Part shown: positions 1-10,069 of the stretch, in pieces
Position numbering within the stretch: the stretch's first letter is position 1
How the letters are laid out: each line of letters opens with the position of its first letter
Source: Siphonodentalium dalli
Taxonomy: Eukaryota > Mollusca > Scaphopoda > Gadilida > Siphonodentaliidae
DNA: 64,000 nt
Assembly (NCBI GenBank): GCA_032622095.1
Contig: CP136069.1
Span: 34,324,194 to 34,388,193, forward strand
Reading direction: 5' to 3'
Program-made: the position numbers and the translations under genes
Notes under the pieces: model-generated
What the model was told of the DNA's origin: nothing
The model's database searches: none
The model's input: only the letters and a program-made list of their open reading frames with translations

Positions 1-57
1 CCTGCTGGCAGTGGTCTTGTTTCTTGTCAGCACATTTTGAAAACTTTTTATTTGCAG

Positions 58-187
58 CTTCCTGCACATAATGCCGACCATATTGAGAGTTTACAGTAAC
101 AACCAGCCTAATCCAGTGATCTGCCAAGCCATTCACTACGTCTGCAAACAGTTCTACATCTTACACAGAAAGCCATTCATTCTCCAG
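58..187 (+). CDS. UNC80: UNC80-like exon 1 of window
   Basis: A tttgcag acceptor ends at 57 and a gtgagt donor starts at 188. The block is 130 bp: one base completing a split codon, then 43 codons, ending in phase 0. It reads FLHIMPTILRVYSNNQ at the start and HRKPFILQ at the end, a helical segment typical of the armadillo-like UNC80 body. The ATG at 71 is internal and not a start. The 3' half of the exon is repeated 89 bp downstream (214-276). Confidence 0.8.
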
Positions 188-213
188 GTGAGTAGCCCAG
201 TCATAATGACGAC

Positions 214-276
214 CAAGCCATTCACTACGTCTGTAAACAGTTCTACATCCTACACAGAAAGCCATTCATTCTCCAG
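214..276 (+). repeat. Partial tandem copy of exon 1
   Basis: Positions 125-187 (the last 63 bases of exon 1) recur at 214-276 without indels and with two base changes. Both changes are third- or first-position synonymous (TGC to TGT for Cys, TTA to CTA for Leu). The copy is preceded by cataatgacgacc, matching 68-80 of the exon, so the duplicate covers the exon with its middle removed. It is followed by gtttgt, a weak donor, and has no clear polypyrimidine tract in front. It may be a dead duplicate or an alternative exon. Confidence 0.75.
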
Positions 277-500
277 GTTTGTTACTGATGCTGAAAGTCC
301 ATAGACAGGAGATGTCACATCAACATGTTTTAATATTTGCACACATTTGGTAATCTTCACCATGATATGGCCTGTCAGCCCAAACTTTGCTAAACTCTTA
401 TTCGATCAATAAATCATCAACTTTTAACTAGGTAATCTATTCTAACTAAAACCTTTGGTGCAAACCCCGATATGATGGTTTAAAATAATTTTAGGAGCGC

Positions 501-875
501 CAAGTCTGAATTTTGTGTTCTGACATTTGCAGAATGAGGTCCCCAGCGGGCTACCATCACCAAAATTCACCGTCTGAGGACCTCATTCTGCATAGGCCTC
601 AACTGCTATGGGAGACCTAGGATCAAATTGAAGTTGTTGAAGTTGATGTTCATCCATCAGTCACCTTGATTATGTATTTTATCTTCTGCAACTTAGAAAC
701 TGAACAGAACGGAAAAAGTAACTAAAATCAATGTTAATTGAGACTATAGATACTTCCCAGAAAGTGAGGCCCTAAGCAGAATCAGGTCCCCAGAGGGATG
801 TGTGGGGTAGCATCACTAAATTCACCCTCTAGAAACCTCATTCTGCAAATGTCAGACACACTATTTGAAGGCTTG
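501..875. mobile_element. Fold-back MITE, CAAGYCTGA/GAGGTCCCC family
   Basis: Ends are CAAGTCTGAATTTTGTGTTC and its inverted counterpart (ctatttgaaggcttg). Inside lie two fold-back hairpins with gcagaatgaggtcccc and its complement. Further copies are at 21040-21400, 27443-27968, 37320-37425, 39361-39794, 48580-48665 and 63530-63988. It is non-autonomous with no coding capacity. No target duplication was settled. Confidence 0.75.
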
Positions 876-897
876 TAAGAGTACCAGAGACTACTAT

Positions 898-1300
898 TTG
901 TCACCTGAAAAAGATTTCAGGGGACAAAAGAAATCACCGCTGTCAGTCCATCTGTCTGTCCGTCTGATGGTTTCTGGATGATAACATTAGCAAAAGTTAT
1001 CTGATTGTTTTCAAATTCGGTTTATTGATTGCTCACATGAAAATACAGGTTAAGTTCTTGTATGGGTGTGTGTCCGCACATCATTACTGGAGTTATGGTC
1101 CTTGTCGATATAGAATTTGATGATTATTTTGGTTTCCAGATGATAACAGTTAACTTTAGTTACAGATATCTGATTACTTTCAAATTTATGGATGACTCAC
1201 ATGAAAATACATGTACAGGTCAAGTTTGAATTTGGGGTTGGTCCTCCCAATTTGTTCTGAATTATGGCCCATTATATTTCCTACAGAGACACGTTACACA
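898..1300. repeat. GTCCGTCC / ATGATAAC-type dispersed repeat
   Basis: A ctgtctgtccgtctga tract is followed by loosely periodic text (tttctggatgataacattag, then acatgaaaatacaggttaag, then ggagttatggtcc). Related blocks are at 2020-2110, 51500-51850, 54140-54520 and 56125-56500. No open reading frame of note. The rest of 1300-1550 shows nothing I recognise. Confidence 0.55.
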
Positions 1301-1549
1301 CTGAACTATATGGTTTACTCGCTTGCGCGTATGTCCAAATGTATGAGGAACCTCTCTTTCCGTTATTAATCAAAACGGTACAAAATAACTTGAGTACGGA
1401 AAATAATTTTGATAGTAACCGGAAGTGACCCTAAATGACCTTCCGAAGTCTCGTGTCACGTGTATCTTACCTATAAATTGGATTCACAGGTAAGATACGG
1501 TCTTTTTCTCATTATATCTGCGCTTTATAGGTCAGACTGTGGGTCTTTA

Positions 1550-2115
1550 CAGTCTTCACAGTCTGGCGTTGGTAGGGAAGAGACTTTGGATCGTGATTTC
1601 CAATCCATGGTTGATCTCATCTATAAGCTCCTTCCTACTGACCAATGTTCTCCTCCCTCGCATCACTTCAAGTGTTGATGGCATGTTAGTTGATACCCCT
1701 GTTTCTAAGACTAGGGCTCTCCCCAATCTCCTTTAGTGGCGTCAATATTTGATCACTCCAATGATCATGATCTTCTAAGAAAAAACCTCTTCTAGATTCG
1801 GCACAGGCACCATTTTGGAAAGGCTTCCAATCCCACCGAGCCGTAATTCTCAAGGGTTTCACCGGTCGTGGTATAATTCCGCAGGTGCTCCAATCCCATT
1901 AGATGTGCCAACGGAGTTAGATCAGGATGCGGCTGCCATCGGCGCATCTCTTCCACCGGATATTCGATTAACTCAACCGCAATATGAAGGTCAAATTTGG
2001 TATATGAATTACTTACATTAAAATACAGTACAATTTTCAAATTTGGGTTCAGTCCACTCATTTTTACTGGACTTATGACCATCTTTAACTTGGAATCCGT
2101 GGATGATAACTTCAT
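1550..2115 (-). pseudogene. Possible decayed Tc1/mariner-like transposase fragment
   Basis: On the minus strand the stretch translates to WQPHPDLTPLAHLMGLEHLR, which resembles the SPDLNPIEHLWD block around the last catalytic acid of Tc1-like transposases, followed by text like their C-terminus. The alignment is by eye and the frame is broken by stops further on. The key acidic residues are not all present. It lies inside intron 1. It could be chance similarity. Confidence 0.3.
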
Positions 2116-2334
2116 AGACTTAGAATTTTTTGATTATTCTGGAGTTTGATCAAATAACACAAGGTGGGTTAACAACCTAGACAGTTGGAAGCCAAGTGTT
2201 ATTTAATGATTGTTCCCAGAATCAAATTTATCAATTAAAAAAAAAGTCACTTGTCAAATAAAGCCACCTTATTTGGAAGACGTGTTGCCTAGCAGCCTTT
2301 TAGTTTTCATAATTTGTTGTTTTATGATTTGTAG

Positions 2335-2403
2335 ATGTTTGGAGGAGCAGCTCCATTGCTGGATCTCAACTCAGCATCAACTGGTGTCGTCGACTGCAAC
2401 AAA
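2335..2403 (+). CDS. UNC80: UNC80-like exon 2
   Basis: A short 69-bp block (23 codons, phase 0 at both ends) between a gatttgtag acceptor and a gtaagt donor at 2404. It reads MFGGAAPLLDLNSASTGVVD and then CNK. It joins in phase to exon 1 (ending HRKPFILQ) and to exon 3. Its first ATG is simply the first codon of the exon. The last 36 bases plus the donor are the seed of the 47-bp minisatellite that follows directly. Confidence 0.7.
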
Positions 2404-3980
2404 GTAAGTCATACAACTCAGCATCAACTGGTGTCGTAGACTGCAACAAAGTAAGTCATACAACTCAGCATCAACTGGTGTCGTCGACTGCAACAAAGTA
2501 AGTCATACAACTAACTCAGCATCGACTGGTGTCGTCGACTGCAACAAAGTAAGTCATACAACTCAGCATCGACTGGTGTCGTCGACTGCAACAAAGTAAG
2601 TCATACAACTAACTCAGCATCGACTGGTGTCATCGACTGCAACAAAGTATTAAAGTCATACAACTAACTCAGCATCGACTGGTGTAGTCGACTGCAACAA
2701 AGTAAGTCATACAACTCAGCATCAACTGGTGTCGTCGACTGCAACAAAGTAAGTCATACAACTCAGCATCGACTGGTGTAGTCGACAGCAACAAAGTATT
2801 AAAGTCATACAACTCAGCATCGACTGGTGTCATCGACTGCAACAAAGTAAGTCATACAACTCAGCATCGACTGGTGTCATCGACTGCAACAAAGTATTAA
2901 AGTCATACAACTAACTCAGCATCGACTGGTGTCATCGACTGCAACAAAGTAAGTCATACAACTCAGCATCAACTGGTGTCGTCGACTGCAACAAAGTAAG
3001 TCATACAACTCAGCATCGACTGGTGTAGTCGACAGCAACAAAGTAAGTCATACAACTAACTCAGCATCGACTGGTGTCATCGACTGCAACAAAGTATTAA
3101 AGTCATACAACTAACTCAGCATCGACTGGTGTAGTCGACTGCAACAAAGTAAGTCATACAACTGAGCATCGACAAGTGTAGTTCACTGCAACAAAGTAAG
3201 TCATACAACTCAGCATCGACAAGTGTAGTACACTGCAACAAAGTAAGTCATACAACTCAGCATCGACAAGTGTAGTTCACTGCAACAAAGTAAGTCATAC
3301 AACTCAGCATCGACAAGTGTAGTACACTGCAACAAAGTAAGTCATACAACTCAGCATCGACAAGTGTAGTACACTGCAACAAAGTAAGTCATACAACTCA
3401 GCATCAACAAGTGTAGTACACTGCAACAAAGTAAGTCATACAACTCAGCATCGACAAGTGTAGTACACTGCAACAAAGTAAGTCATACAACTCTGCACCG
3501 ACAAGTGTAGTACACTGCAACAAAGTAAGTCATACAACTCTGCACCGACAAGTGTAGTACACTGCAACAAAGTAAGTCATACAACTCTGCACCGACAAGT
3601 GTAGTACACTGCAACAAAGTAAGTCATACAACTCTGCACCGACAAGTGTAGTACACTGCAACAAAGTAAGTCATACAACTCTGCACCGACAAGTGTAGTA
3701 CACTGCAACAAATTAAGTCATACAACTCAGCATCGACAAGTGTAGTACACTGCAACAAAGTAAGTCATACAACTCAGCATCGACAAGTGTAGTACACTGC
3801 AACAAAGTAAGTCATAAAACTCTGCATCGACTGGTGTAGTTATGCAACTCTGCACCGACTGGTGTAGATGTGCAACTCTGCACCGACTGGTGTAGTTATG
3901 CAACTCTGCACCGACTGGTGTAGTTATACAACTCTGCACCGACTGGTGTAGTCGACTCTAACAAAATAAGTCATGCAACT
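2368..3980 (+). repeat. 47-bp minisatellite built from the exon 2 end and splice donor
   Basis: About 33 tandem units of roughly 47 bp. Each has aactcagcatcgactggtg, then gtcgactgcaacaaag and taagtcatac. The first unit begins inside exon 2 and contains its real donor (gtaagt at 2404), so most units repeat the exon end and a consensus donor. Later units diverge (gacaagtgtagtacactgc), and some carry 4-bp inserts (actaa, ttaa). The last units shorten to about 30 bp. Confidence 0.9.
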
Positions 3981-4066
3981 ATATTTCTCGGTTCCTTTAT
4001 TCTCAATTTGACAGTTTAATATTTTTTCGTGACTCACAATATTAATACTAGACCAAGTCTTCTCAG

Positions 4067-7000
4067 GATAGGATAGGATAGGATAGGATATTTTATTTGC
4101 AATACACATATCTATTACATAATAGTGGCGAAAATTATGGAAAATTATGTCGTATATTGTGGGGGATGGCATAGTCTGGCAAGACTGTCTTCCTGCCATC
4201 CCCAGTATGGTGAATATAGAAACTAATAACAATAGTAAGATGGCTTCGGGTGAGCCGTGCACATATTGTGTATATGTAATTTATAAGTTTAGGGCTTAGT
4301 TAAAGAGTGTGTGAAATTGGATACTACCAGAGGGCTGTTCAATATCATGTGTATGGTTCAAATTCAGATGAGGTGGTAGTATTTTTGGCGGATGAGGATA
4401 CAGGGACTACTGATTCGTTTGGTTGGTGTTGACGTTGAAACCGTCATGTGACACTTCGGGATACGATCTGGGGGCAGTCTGGGCATCCTCGATTTTTGCA
4501 TTTGATATTGTTAGAATATGCGCTTATTATTTTTTCTGTGATGTGTTTTTTGAATACGTGCCTACTTTGAGTTTTAGTCATGGTGTTATCTAAATTGTTC
4601 CATGAAGTTGGGAATGCATGAAACGGTAGCTGTCCGGAAAATGTGGTTCTTGGGGTTTTGAGGAATAGTGGGCGCTGTTGTCTAGTATCGGGTCCGGCAA
4701 TACGTTTAGTGAACATTTGCGAGAAAGATTCAGGTAAGCGGTTGTAATACCAATCATGCATAAATAGAGTAGTATGGACTTTGTGAAGGTCGTATACCTT
4801 TAAGATTTTCTCTTTTTTAAATAAAGGTTCGGTATGGCTCCTGTACTTTTTATTGCACACAATTCGTATCGCTCTTTTTTGTAATAAAAAGACTCGTTTT
4901 ACCTCGGGAACATGACCCCATAGTTGGATTCCGTATACCAAGTGACTTTGGATTAAGGCATAATATAACGTTTTAAGGGCACTGCCTGGGAAAAAGTGTT
5001 TGACTTTATTTATATGATATATGGCGTGCGCTAATTTGGAGCAGACTGATGATATATGTTTTTTAAATGATAGATTTTCATCTATGTGAATGCCTAAAAA
5101 TTTAGTTGAGGTTTCGTGCTCACGATTTCCAATGCGTTTCAATTCTGTGTTATTTAAGAGAATTTTCATAGTGTTCCATTTGGTGTCGTTATTTTCCGGG
5201 TGCATGATCATGTAATTGCTCTTTTCTGTATTTATAGAAAGCTTGTTGCAGCAACACCAAGTGTAGATATTACGTAGTTCATTGTTCACATAACTTTCAA
5301 TTTGGGTGCCGTTATCCCCGCTAGTCATTAAGGTGGTATCATCCGCATAAGACAATATATTCATGGTTGTCGCATTTGGCATATCGTTAGCGTAGATTAA
5401 AAAAATTATGGGGCCGAGTATGGAGCCTTGAGGGACTCCGCATATTATGTCCATTAGTTTGGATTTATTTCCCTGAAGTTCAACATATTGTTGCCTGTTG
5501 TCTAGATAGCTTTGGAACCAAGACAGGGCAGTACCCCTTATCCCGTAATGATCTAATTTTGAAATTAATATATCATGATTTATAGTGTCAAATGCTTTAG
5601 AGAGGTCTAGGAATAGTGCTATTGTTGAATCCCTGGTTGTTTTATCATTGTTATTGGCTATTTGGTCGAGAAGATGTATGATTGGATGGAAAGTAGAGTG
5701 GTTAGGACGGAAGCCGTATTGGTGCTTGTACAATATATCGTGCTCGGTTAAAAAATCTACTAGGCGTTTTTGCATTATTCGTTCTAATAACTTGGAAAAA
5801 GTAGGTAGAATGCTGATTGGTCTATAGTCGGAAATTTCGTGTGCATTGTTATTTTTCGGGATTGGAACAACCTTTGCTATTTTCATTTTCTCTGGGACAA
5901 TTCCTTGTTCAAATGAAAGGTTAAATATATGTTTCAATGCCGGAGCTATGGTTTCAATTGTTTCCTTCATGAGTTTAGTGGTTATCCCTTTAAAGTCCAT
6001 ACTAGATTTAGCTTTCATTGATAGGCAGGTTAGAATAATTTCTTGGATTGTGGTTGGGGTAACATCAAAGATGTCAAGGTCTTCTATTCTATTCCGGAGA
6101 TAATCAGAAAAATCTGCGTTGTGTTCATTCACTACAAGTTGACTGGTTTTACGCCCGATACTCGAGAAGTACTCATTAAATTTGTCAGCAATAAGGCTGG
6201 GACAGGTAATTACAGTCTCGTTATCGAAAAGGACCTTAGTATGATTAACAGTGCCCCCTCCCATCTTCAGTGCACCCTTCAGTATAGTCCAGGTTTTCTT
6301 CAGATCGTTCTTGTTTTCATCAAGAATTCGTGAGTAATATAATTGTTTGCTCTTTCTGAGAAGTTTATTATATAATTGGCGATAATTTAAGTATGTATGT
6401 GTGGCTCGATCGGATGCTGATTTGAGTTTCTTGGTATATAATTCTTGCTTTACGATACTTGATTTAATCAAACCTCCTGTCATCCAGGGCTGGCGTTTTA
6501 TAAATTTCTTGGGTATTTTGCTATTCTTGGGTGGAAATGCCAATTCGTATGCAGTCTCATAGATTTCAAGAAAATTATCATATGCACGATCAATTGAATT
6601 ACATTCTAATACAGATTCAAATTTGCATGTTTGTAGAACAGATTTGAAGTTACTGATATTTTTAGCGCTAAAAGATCTTTGGGTGGTATTTGGGCCTGTG
6701 TCGAGGGTGTGAGATGCGTGTATTTGTTTATGCGTTTCGCTATAGAATATGCCGAAATGATCGGATACGTCACATGTAATTATGCCTGCGCTATGTCCAT
6801 TGCGAATATTGTTTGTGTAAATGTTGTCGATTAGAGTAGCTGAGTGGTCTGTCATTCGAGTTGGCTTGGTAATCATGGGCACGAATCCTCTGGTGAATAT
6901 ATTGTTAATAAACTCATTTGTTTTGGAATGCGTGTTAAAATTAAGTAGGTCTATATTGAAGTCCCCTGCTATGTATGACGTGTGATCTTTAATTTTTTCT

Positions 7001-7620
7001 AAAATACCATCGAATTTCGCCATGAATTTATCTATATCAGCTTTTGGTGCTGTATTAGGCCTGTAAACACAACCGATGATATGGGAGTTATGCTTTCCTG
7101 GGTTTATTTCTATAAATACAGTTTCAATTACATGCGGAATGAATTCAGTGAGATCTGGTCTAATTTTGTATGGAATGTTGTCTTTAACGAATAGACATAC
7201 CCCTCCCCTGCCATCGTCGTCGTCTGACCGACATCTAAATTCCATGGGATGATAACCCGGTATTTGGTAATCGGATGATTGATAAATTTTAAACGTTTCT
7301 GTTAGGGCAATTATGTCAAATGCATCGGTGGGTTTCAAGTCGCATAGTACGTTACACATCGATTCGAAATTTGCATTTAAGCTTCTACAATTCAAGTTAA
7401 AAATAGAAATTTTTGTTTTCTTATTCAAGTAGTCATGGGCCTGTGTTGGGGAGAAATAATGACAATCATTATCTGGTAGAATGTTAGGCTCTAAATATGT
7501 ATCCGCGTTATTTCCTTCTATATCGGCCCATTTCGCGGCGAAATCATAAGCGTCCGAGTCCCTGACCTCATCCAGAGTAACAACATTACTTGCTGACATT
7601 GGATTGGATTGTATGGGTTG
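4067..7620 (-). mobile_element. CR1/L2-like non-LTR retrotransposon, antisense in intron 2
   Basis: The minus-strand element has one long open frame (4444-7599), a 3' untranslated region of about 375 bp, and a 3' end made of a short (TATCC)n tail (4067-4090 read in reverse), a microsatellite tail typical of the CR1/L2 group rather than poly(A). The 5' limit is not visible; 7620 is a minimum. No ORF1 was found upstream. No convincing target duplication was found. It lies opposite to the host gene inside an 11.7-kb intron. Confidence 0.85.
4444..7599 (-). CDS. Endonuclease-reverse transcriptase of CR1/L2-like LINE
   Basis: A 1,051-residue uninterrupted protein for target-primed reverse transcription. 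The APE-type endonuclease is at about 62-290: N-terminal FNLNCRSLNAN, TET with Glu at 101, AGDFNIDLL near 211-219, and SDHFGIF at 279-285. The reverse transcriptase is at about 575-840: DYRPISILPTFSKLLERI, QYGFRPNHST, LFLDLSKAFDTINHDIL, GVPQGSILGP and the catalytic YADD at 751-754. The C-terminal part has a Cys-rich end (CKNRGCPDC). All catalytic motifs look intact, so the copy may be young. The start is the first ATG of the frame. The exact clade is uncertain. Confidence 0.92.
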   Translation of the reverse strand: MSASNVVTLDEVRDSDAYDFAAKWADIEGNNADTYLEPNILPDNDCHYFSPTQAHDYLNKKTKISIFNLNCRSLNANFESMCNVLCDLKPTDAFDIIALTETFKIYQSSDYQIPGYHPMEFRCRSDDDDGRGGVCLFVKDNIPYKIRPDLTEFIPHVIETVFIEINPGKHNSHIIGCVYRPNTAPKADIDKFMAKFDGILEKIKDHTSYIAGDFNIDLLNFNTHSKTNEFINNIFTRGFVPMITKPTRMTDHSATLIDNIYTNNIRNGHSAGIITCDVSDHFGIFYSETHKQIHASHTLDTGPNTTQRSFSAKNISNFKSVLQTCKFESVLECNSIDRAYDNFLEIYETAYELAFPPKNSKIPKKFIKRQPWMTGGLIKSSIVKQELYTKKLKSASDRATHTYLNYRQLYNKLLRKSKQLYYSRILDENKNDLKKTWTILKGALKMGGGTVNHTKVLFDNETVITCPSLIADKFNEYFSSIGRKTSQLVVNEHNADFSDYLRNRIEDLDIFDVTPTTIQEIILTCLSMKAKSSMDFKGITTKLMKETIETIAPALKHIFNLSFEQGIVPEKMKIAKVVPIPKNNNAHEISDYRPISILPTFSKLLERIMQKRLVDFLTEHDILYKHQYGFRPNHSTFHPIIHLLDQIANNNDKTTRDSTIALFLDLSKAFDTINHDILISKLDHYGIRGTALSWFQSYLDNRQQYVELQGNKSKLMDIICGVPQGSILGPIIFLIYANDMPNATTMNILSYADDTTLMTSGDNGTQIESYVNNELRNIYTWCCCNKLSINTEKSNYMIMHPENNDTKWNTMKILLNNTELKRIGNREHETSTKFLGIHIDENLSFKKHISSVCSKLAHAIYHINKVKHFFPGSALKTLYYALIQSHLVYGIQLWGHVPEVKRVFLLQKRAIRIVCNKKYRSHTEPLFKKEKILKVYDLHKVHTTLFMHDWYYNRLPESFSQMFTKRIAGPDTRQQRPLFLKTPRTTFSGQLPFHAFPTSWNNLDNTMTKTQSRHVFKKHITEKIISAYSNNIKCKNRGCPDCPQIVSRSVT

Positions 7621-9144
7621 TGAAAGTAGTGCCCTTTAGAGAGAAGGAATTGTTCATAGGAATATACACAATATGTACACAATCACCCTGGTCGTATGTG
7701 CATATATAACAATACGTATTTTTCATTTATCAATAATATGGTGATATATTTGGCGGGCCTGTAAGTCATTGTTGTGAGCTCACGGGAGAGGATTCGCGCA
7801 TGTTGTCCAAAGTAAGTAACAATGCATATATATACCAGATAGCTAATATACGTTTACATGTGCGAAAAACAGTTAAAAGGTTCTATACATTGTACCCAGT
7901 GGTGTGTGCAACATCATGCAGTTATCTGCGAAATGTCACACCCACCGCCAGATACCCTACATGTAGTCTTTTAAGGGTTCAGCTGTGTCAATGGTGACAT
8001 TTTGAGTCCAAGGGTGCACATGCGATGGTAGTCAAATATTTATAGTCGTCGCCATAATAATAATGGATAAAGAGAGACTTTTCTAGTTTCATATTCTTAG
8101 TCCTCTTGTTTGGGTCAGGGCATATTAATTAATGTTTCAGTTAATTAATCAAATGGGGTAATTTTCTTGTGCGCGTGTACCCAATATATACAATTTGTGG
8201 AACCCTAAAGAGGGGTATAACATATTTCTCTACCATACACACGAAACTAGCCCGTGAGCTCGTATTGTGAGATAAAATAGTTGCTATATTAGGAACAAAT
8301 ATAAACCTTAATTAATAATTAATATTTGAGCAGAGGGTACGATGTAAGAGCTATCGAAAATAAAGATAAAAAAAAAAAAATTAAAAATGTAGGCAGTATA
8401 GCATACACAAACCAAATGAAACTCATTTATACATGACAGCATAGTTAGTAAAATCATAAATAGACCAACTATCGATGAGACACCAAGTATCAATGAGACA
8501 GTTCATTTCGGTTATAACCGTACAATAACATGCCCAGTTGATTATTGCGTCACGGAATAAAAAATCATCCAGCACGTGAATTTGTGTAAATAGGTCACAC
8601 CTGGGGACACGAGGACAGCGATGTGAGCGCCGCAACGTTCTGCTTCTGTTGTTTCTGATGCATTGACCGATATTTCGCATATTAAGATGCTTTTACAGAA
8701 TGTTTCGTTGATGTCCAGAACAAAGACGAGTTAAATGTTTTATCTTGTATACATTCTCTATATTTGATCATATTTCTAAATGAGGATGAAGCTGAAATGA
8801 TGTGGAAATCGTATGTGAATAGATACATTGGACGTCATCAGGTCATCGCCTAGTCAGCCAAGTAAATTAGTTTGTCTGTTTCGATTATATTTATCGAGTA
8901 ATGTTCTGTAACCGAAGAATGGAGACTATAGTTCTTTGATTATGAATATGAGGTCGAGGCATTAAATTTTGGCCCAACGTCTACCTGTTAATTCGGGTAA
9001 GTCATAATAAATGAGTTAGTCTTGGTATATGGCCAAGCTGCCATATAAATATTGAACAACCAATGCAGGACTGCAGAGTGGGAGAGATTATTATACTGTA
9101 AGTTAGATTGTAATTGTTTCTACATTGTTAATTGGTTTATTAAG
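7621..9144. other. Intronic stretch without recognised features
   Basis: AT-rich intron sequence upstream of the LINE reading frame. Part of it may be the LINE 5' untranslated region. I see no convincing exon, RNA gene or terminal inverted repeat here. Confidence 0.5.
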
Positions 9145-9556
9145 GGTGATCAGGCGGTCAACATCTTAAATGGGGATTCCCATGCAAATCTCCATAGCTT
9201 TTGCCATACATGAACTTGATGAAGCAGTTGTCTGTGCACTAACACAGACATGTCATAAAACAGACGTAACATTTAACTGACTGCTGTGTTTCCTGAATTA
9301 CCAATTTTTTCTATAATTAAATGAGATTTTTTTTGGGGGGAATTCCAACACTTGGCCTAGTTTTAAAAAAATTAATATTAAATTCAAAAATAAATATATC
9401 GAATTTTTAATAGAATATATTCCAATCTGACATATGTATTGTTTTCAATACCAAACAAAGGTCACACCCAGAAATATATGCAACTCTAACTCTGGCTATG
9501 GAGATCCATATGCAAATGCCCATTCGCAACTGTTCACCTGACCGCCTCCCTAATTT
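9145..9556. mobile_element. Inverted-repeat element (TIR about 60 bp)
   Basis: The left end (gatcaggcggtcaac, then catgcaaatctccatagc) is repeated in reverse at the right end (gctatggagatccatatgc, then cacctgaccgcctccc). No coding frame. A non-autonomous DNA element is the simplest reading. The target duplication is unclear. Confidence 0.6.
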
Positions 9557-10069
9557 GGGTTTATCATCATTTCAGCATCTCGGCAATATACCCACCGACA
9601 TTGTCAGTTTTAAGGAGTCGAGGAAAGACCACGCACTTGGTCATGACATTAGTATCATCTTGTAGGGACTTATTAATTAAAGAGTTACTTCTGTAATTTC
9701 TGAAGATATAAGACTGTTTGATATTCAGGTTCTTATGTATTTAAGTGCATTTTTCAAGCATGCATAATTACAGATTAGTATACCATAATACTATGAGTAA
9801 TTCCTATCCTCTGCAGTCCTGCTTGGAGATCACAAATGTGTGGATGTTATAATAAATATTCAATGGATATTATTAAACAAGTTAGAACAATATATATTAC
9901 AAATTAATAATGCATAAATAAGAGTGTTGTCTTAAATGAGCTGCAGTTAGGGGCAATGCTTTTCATATTTCCATATATGCATGATGAGAATGCAATTACA
10001 CACATATATATGCATTTCAATTATGTTGGTAGTCTTCATGCCCACTGTTGAATCAATTAGTAAAATTAT

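Noticed and set aside
1815-2021. Plus-strand 68-codon frame
   Set aside because: The minus strand gives a better match (Tc1-like text), and no splice context supports the plus frame.
2368-3980. CRISPR array
   Set aside because: Units are contiguous with no unique spacers, and the DNA is animal; it is a minisatellite.
4444-7599. Plus-strand frames within the LINE
   Set aside because: They are shadows of the antisense reverse-transcriptase frame.
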